Part shown: positions 62,541 to 64,000 of the stretch, piece after piece
Numbering within the stretch: position 1 is the stretch's first letter
Layout: the number at the start of each line of letters is the position of its first letter
NCBI RefSeq assembly: GCF_001043005.1
Contig: NZ_JYKZ01000003.1
Location: 62,001 to 126,000, forward strand
DNA from: Pseudomonas psychrophila
Lineage (GTDB): Bacteria; Pseudomonadota; Gammaproteobacteria; Pseudomonadales; Pseudomonadaceae
Direction: 5' to 3'
Length of the DNA stretch: 64,000 bases
Program-made: the position numbers and the translations under genes
The notes under the pieces: generated by a model
What the model was told of the DNA's origin: nothing
Seen by the model: only the letters and a program-made list of their open reading frames with translations
Database searches by the model: none

Positions 62541-62846
62541 ATGGCAGTGACGTCTGAAGTCTCCGCAGATGGCAGCAAGCTGACAATCGCAATCAAGGGC
62601 CGTTTTGACTTCGCCAAACACCAGGAATTCCGCAGTGCCTACGAGGAGCTGAGACCGCGGCCCGTCTGCGTGATCGTGGATTTGAAAGATGCGACCTACC
62701 TCGACAGTTCGGCGCTGGGCATGTTGTTGCTGTTGCGTGAACATGTGGGCGGTGATGATTCCGATATCCGCGTGGTCAACAGCAGTCCGGATGTGCGCAA
62801 GATTCTCGGTATTTCCAATTTTGACAAGCTGTTCGATATCAATTGA
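62541..62846 (+). CDS. STAS-domain anti-sigma-factor antagonist (HsbA-like)
   Basis: A 101-residue STAS protein. The phosphorylatable serine is in the loop YLDSSALGML (Ser56 or Ser57), and FDFAKHQEFRSAYEEL and a final ISNFDKLFDI helix complete the fold. In P. aeruginosa HsbA is such an antagonist controlled by the HsbR phosphatase/kinase and acting on FlgM and HsbD, linking swimming with biofilm formation. It lies 62 bases after fliJ, with GGGAG before the ATG. Confidence 0.87.
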   Translation: MAVTSEVSADGSKLTIAIKGRFDFAKHQEFRSAYEELRPRPVCVIVDLKDATYLDSSALGMLLLLREHVGGDDSDIRVVNSSPDVRKILGISNFDKLFDIN

Positions 62847-62854
62847 GCCGTTCA

Positions 62855-64000
62855 ATGGAGCGCTTGCGGCGGTTGCAGCAAACCGTGCTGCAGCAGCGTG
62901 ACTTGATAGCCGAGCACAACGACTACCTGCTCAATGAGCAGCGGGTAGCCAAGGCTGTTTTTGATCGGGTGGCGCACTCGGGCTGCCTGGATGCACCCAA
63001 TATCCGCTTTCTGCAATCGCCGTATGCCTTGTTCAATGGCGACCTGCTATTGGCGGCTTACACTCCCGCAGGGGATACCCACCTGCTGCTCGCTGATTTC
63101 ACCGGCCATGGTTTACCGGCAGCCATTGGCGCAATGCCGCTGGCCGAAGTGTTTTACAGCATGACGGCCAAAGGCTATGGCCTGGCCGAAATCCTCCGTG
63201 AAATGAACGCCAAACTTAAGCGTATCCTGCCCGTCGATATGTATTGCTGTGCCACGTTGCTGTGTATCAGCGCCCAGCGCCGCAGTGTCGAGGTGTGGAA
63301 TGGCGGGATGCCCGACGGCTACTTGCAGGCTGGCGGGAAGCGTATGGCATTGACCTCGCAACACCTGCCATTGGGTGTGTTGCGTGCTGACGCGTTTGAC
63401 CATGCCACCCAAGTGTGGCCGATGCAGCCGGGCGATCAGGTGTTTCTATTAACCGATGGTGTGATCGATACCTGTGGTCCGGATCAGCAGTTGTTCGGGG
63501 TCGAGCGTCTGGAGCGGGTGCTCGATGCCAATCGTCATCCGTTGCAACTGATTGCAGAGGTCGAACAGGCCTTGCGCGACTTTCAGGGGCAGGCCCGGGA
63601 TGACGTGAGCATGGTGCAGATCACCTCCCAGCTGCCGCAGTTTTTGGGCGTGCCGGCCATCGTCTATTCAGACAGCGGCCTATGCAGCCCGCGGGACTGG
63701 TCATCCAGTTTCGAGTTTCGGGCATCAACCCTCAAGCAGTTCAATCCACTGCCTTTCCTGCTGCAGTTGCTAATGGAAGTTCATGGGTTGCGTACCCAGG
63801 GGGCGGTGATCCATGCCGTGCTGTCCGAGCTTTACAGTAATGCGCTGGAACACGGTGTGCTGGGGCTCGATTCTCGGCTCAAGCGCGATACAGAAGGATT
63901 TGCCCATTACTACCAGCAGCGCAGGGAGCGTCTGGCGACACTTAAAAGCGGATTTGTGCGGGTGTCGTTGCAGGTCGAACCGATCGGGGAGAGCGGGCGG
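62855..64000 (+). CDS. PP2C/SpoIIE phosphatase with C-terminal HATPase, HsbR-like (3' end outside window)
   Basis: The frame is open to the window edge, at least 382 codons. A short helical linker (MERLRRLQQTVLQQRDLIAEHNDYLLNEQRVAKAVFDRVA) leads into a PP2C domain with metal motifs LADFTGHGLPAA and LLTDGVIDT and GQARDDVSMVQI, then a HATPase-type serine kinase part with ELYSNALEHGVLGLD. HsbR in P. aeruginosa has a receiver domain before the linker; here an in-frame stop at 62822 and the STAS gene leave no room for one. A TTG at 62843, overlapping the STAS stop, is an alternative start. It should dephosphorylate or phosphorylate the STAS protein next door. Confidence 0.85.
   Translation, partial: MERLRRLQQTVLQQRDLIAEHNDYLLNEQRVAKAVFDRVAHSGCLDAPNIRFLQSPYALFNGDLLLAAYTPAGDTHLLLADFTGHGLPAAIGAMPLAEVFYSMTAKGYGLAEILREMNAKLKRILPVDMYCCATLLCISAQRRSVEVWNGGMPDGYLQAGGKRMALTSQHLPLGVLRADAFDHATQVWPMQPGDQVFLLTDGVIDTCGPDQQLFGVERLERVLDANRHPLQLIAEVEQALRDFQGQARDDVSMVQITSQLPQFLGVPAIVYSDSGLCSPRDWSSSFEFRASTLKQFNPLPFLLQLLMEVHGLRTQGAVIHAVLSELYSNALEHGVLGLDSRLKRDTEGFAHYYQQRRERLATLKSGFVRVSLQVEPIGESGR

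Overview
The window is a stretch of chromosome from a Pseudomonas, most likely of the P. fluorescens group. The flgFGHIJKL - KAS III - fliC - fliDST - fleQ - fleSR - fliEFGHIJ order, the phhABC/phhR block, the gbuA block, the cpxR/cpxS pair flanking a CpxP-like gene, and many copies of the GTGGGAGCGRGCYTGCTCGCGA repetitive palindrome all fit that group. Codon use is GC-rich throughout except in the middle of fliC. No rRNA gene, prophage, complete insertion sequence or CRISPR array was seen.

Bases 1-38 kb hold metabolic, regulatory and housekeeping genes in short operons: a LysR regulator fragment; a guanidinobutyrase (gbuA) block with a sodium:solute symporter and a divergent LysR regulator; a DTW-domain tRNA-modifying enzyme; recQ with a MarR regulator; a patatin autotransporter (plpD) divergent from a SelT/SelW/SelH protein; an EamA exporter, an AraC regulator and a TrkH potassium transporter; a nitroreductase; a Cpx-type envelope-stress system on the minus strand followed upstream by yciI and yciB; then rnm-yciO-scpA-scpB-DUF1289-rluB on the plus strand. 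Next come aroP behind an unusually long structured leader, arfB, an MFS transporter, two small conserved ORFs, and the phenylalanine hydroxylase operon phhABC divergent from phhR. Between phhR and the flagellar genes lies a probable type VI secretion effector-immunity island: a Tle1-like phospholipase (DUF2235) with two tandem DUF3304 lipoprotein immunity genes.

Bases 38-64 kb are a flagellar gene cluster, all on the plus strand: distal rod, rings and hook-filament junction (flgF-flgL), a KAS III homologue, flagellin, cap and chaperones (fliC, fliD, fliS, fliT-like), the regulatory cascade (fleQ, fleS, fleR), basal body, switch and export ATPase (fliE-fliJ), and a STAS/PP2C pair of the HsbA/HsbR type running off the right edge. 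Sigma-54 promoters are readable before flgF, fleS and fliE and a sigma-28 promoter before fliC, matching the FleQ - FleSR - FliA hierarchy.

Points most worth a second look: the structured tRNA-like leader with its own promoter upstream of aroP; a perfect 20-bp inverted repeat upstream of flgF; the duplicated immunity genes and their duplication scar; an HsbR-like phosphatase without the usual receiver domain; the AT-richer mosaic centre of fliC and the absence of flaG; and two families of repetitive palindromes occupying many intergenic gaps.
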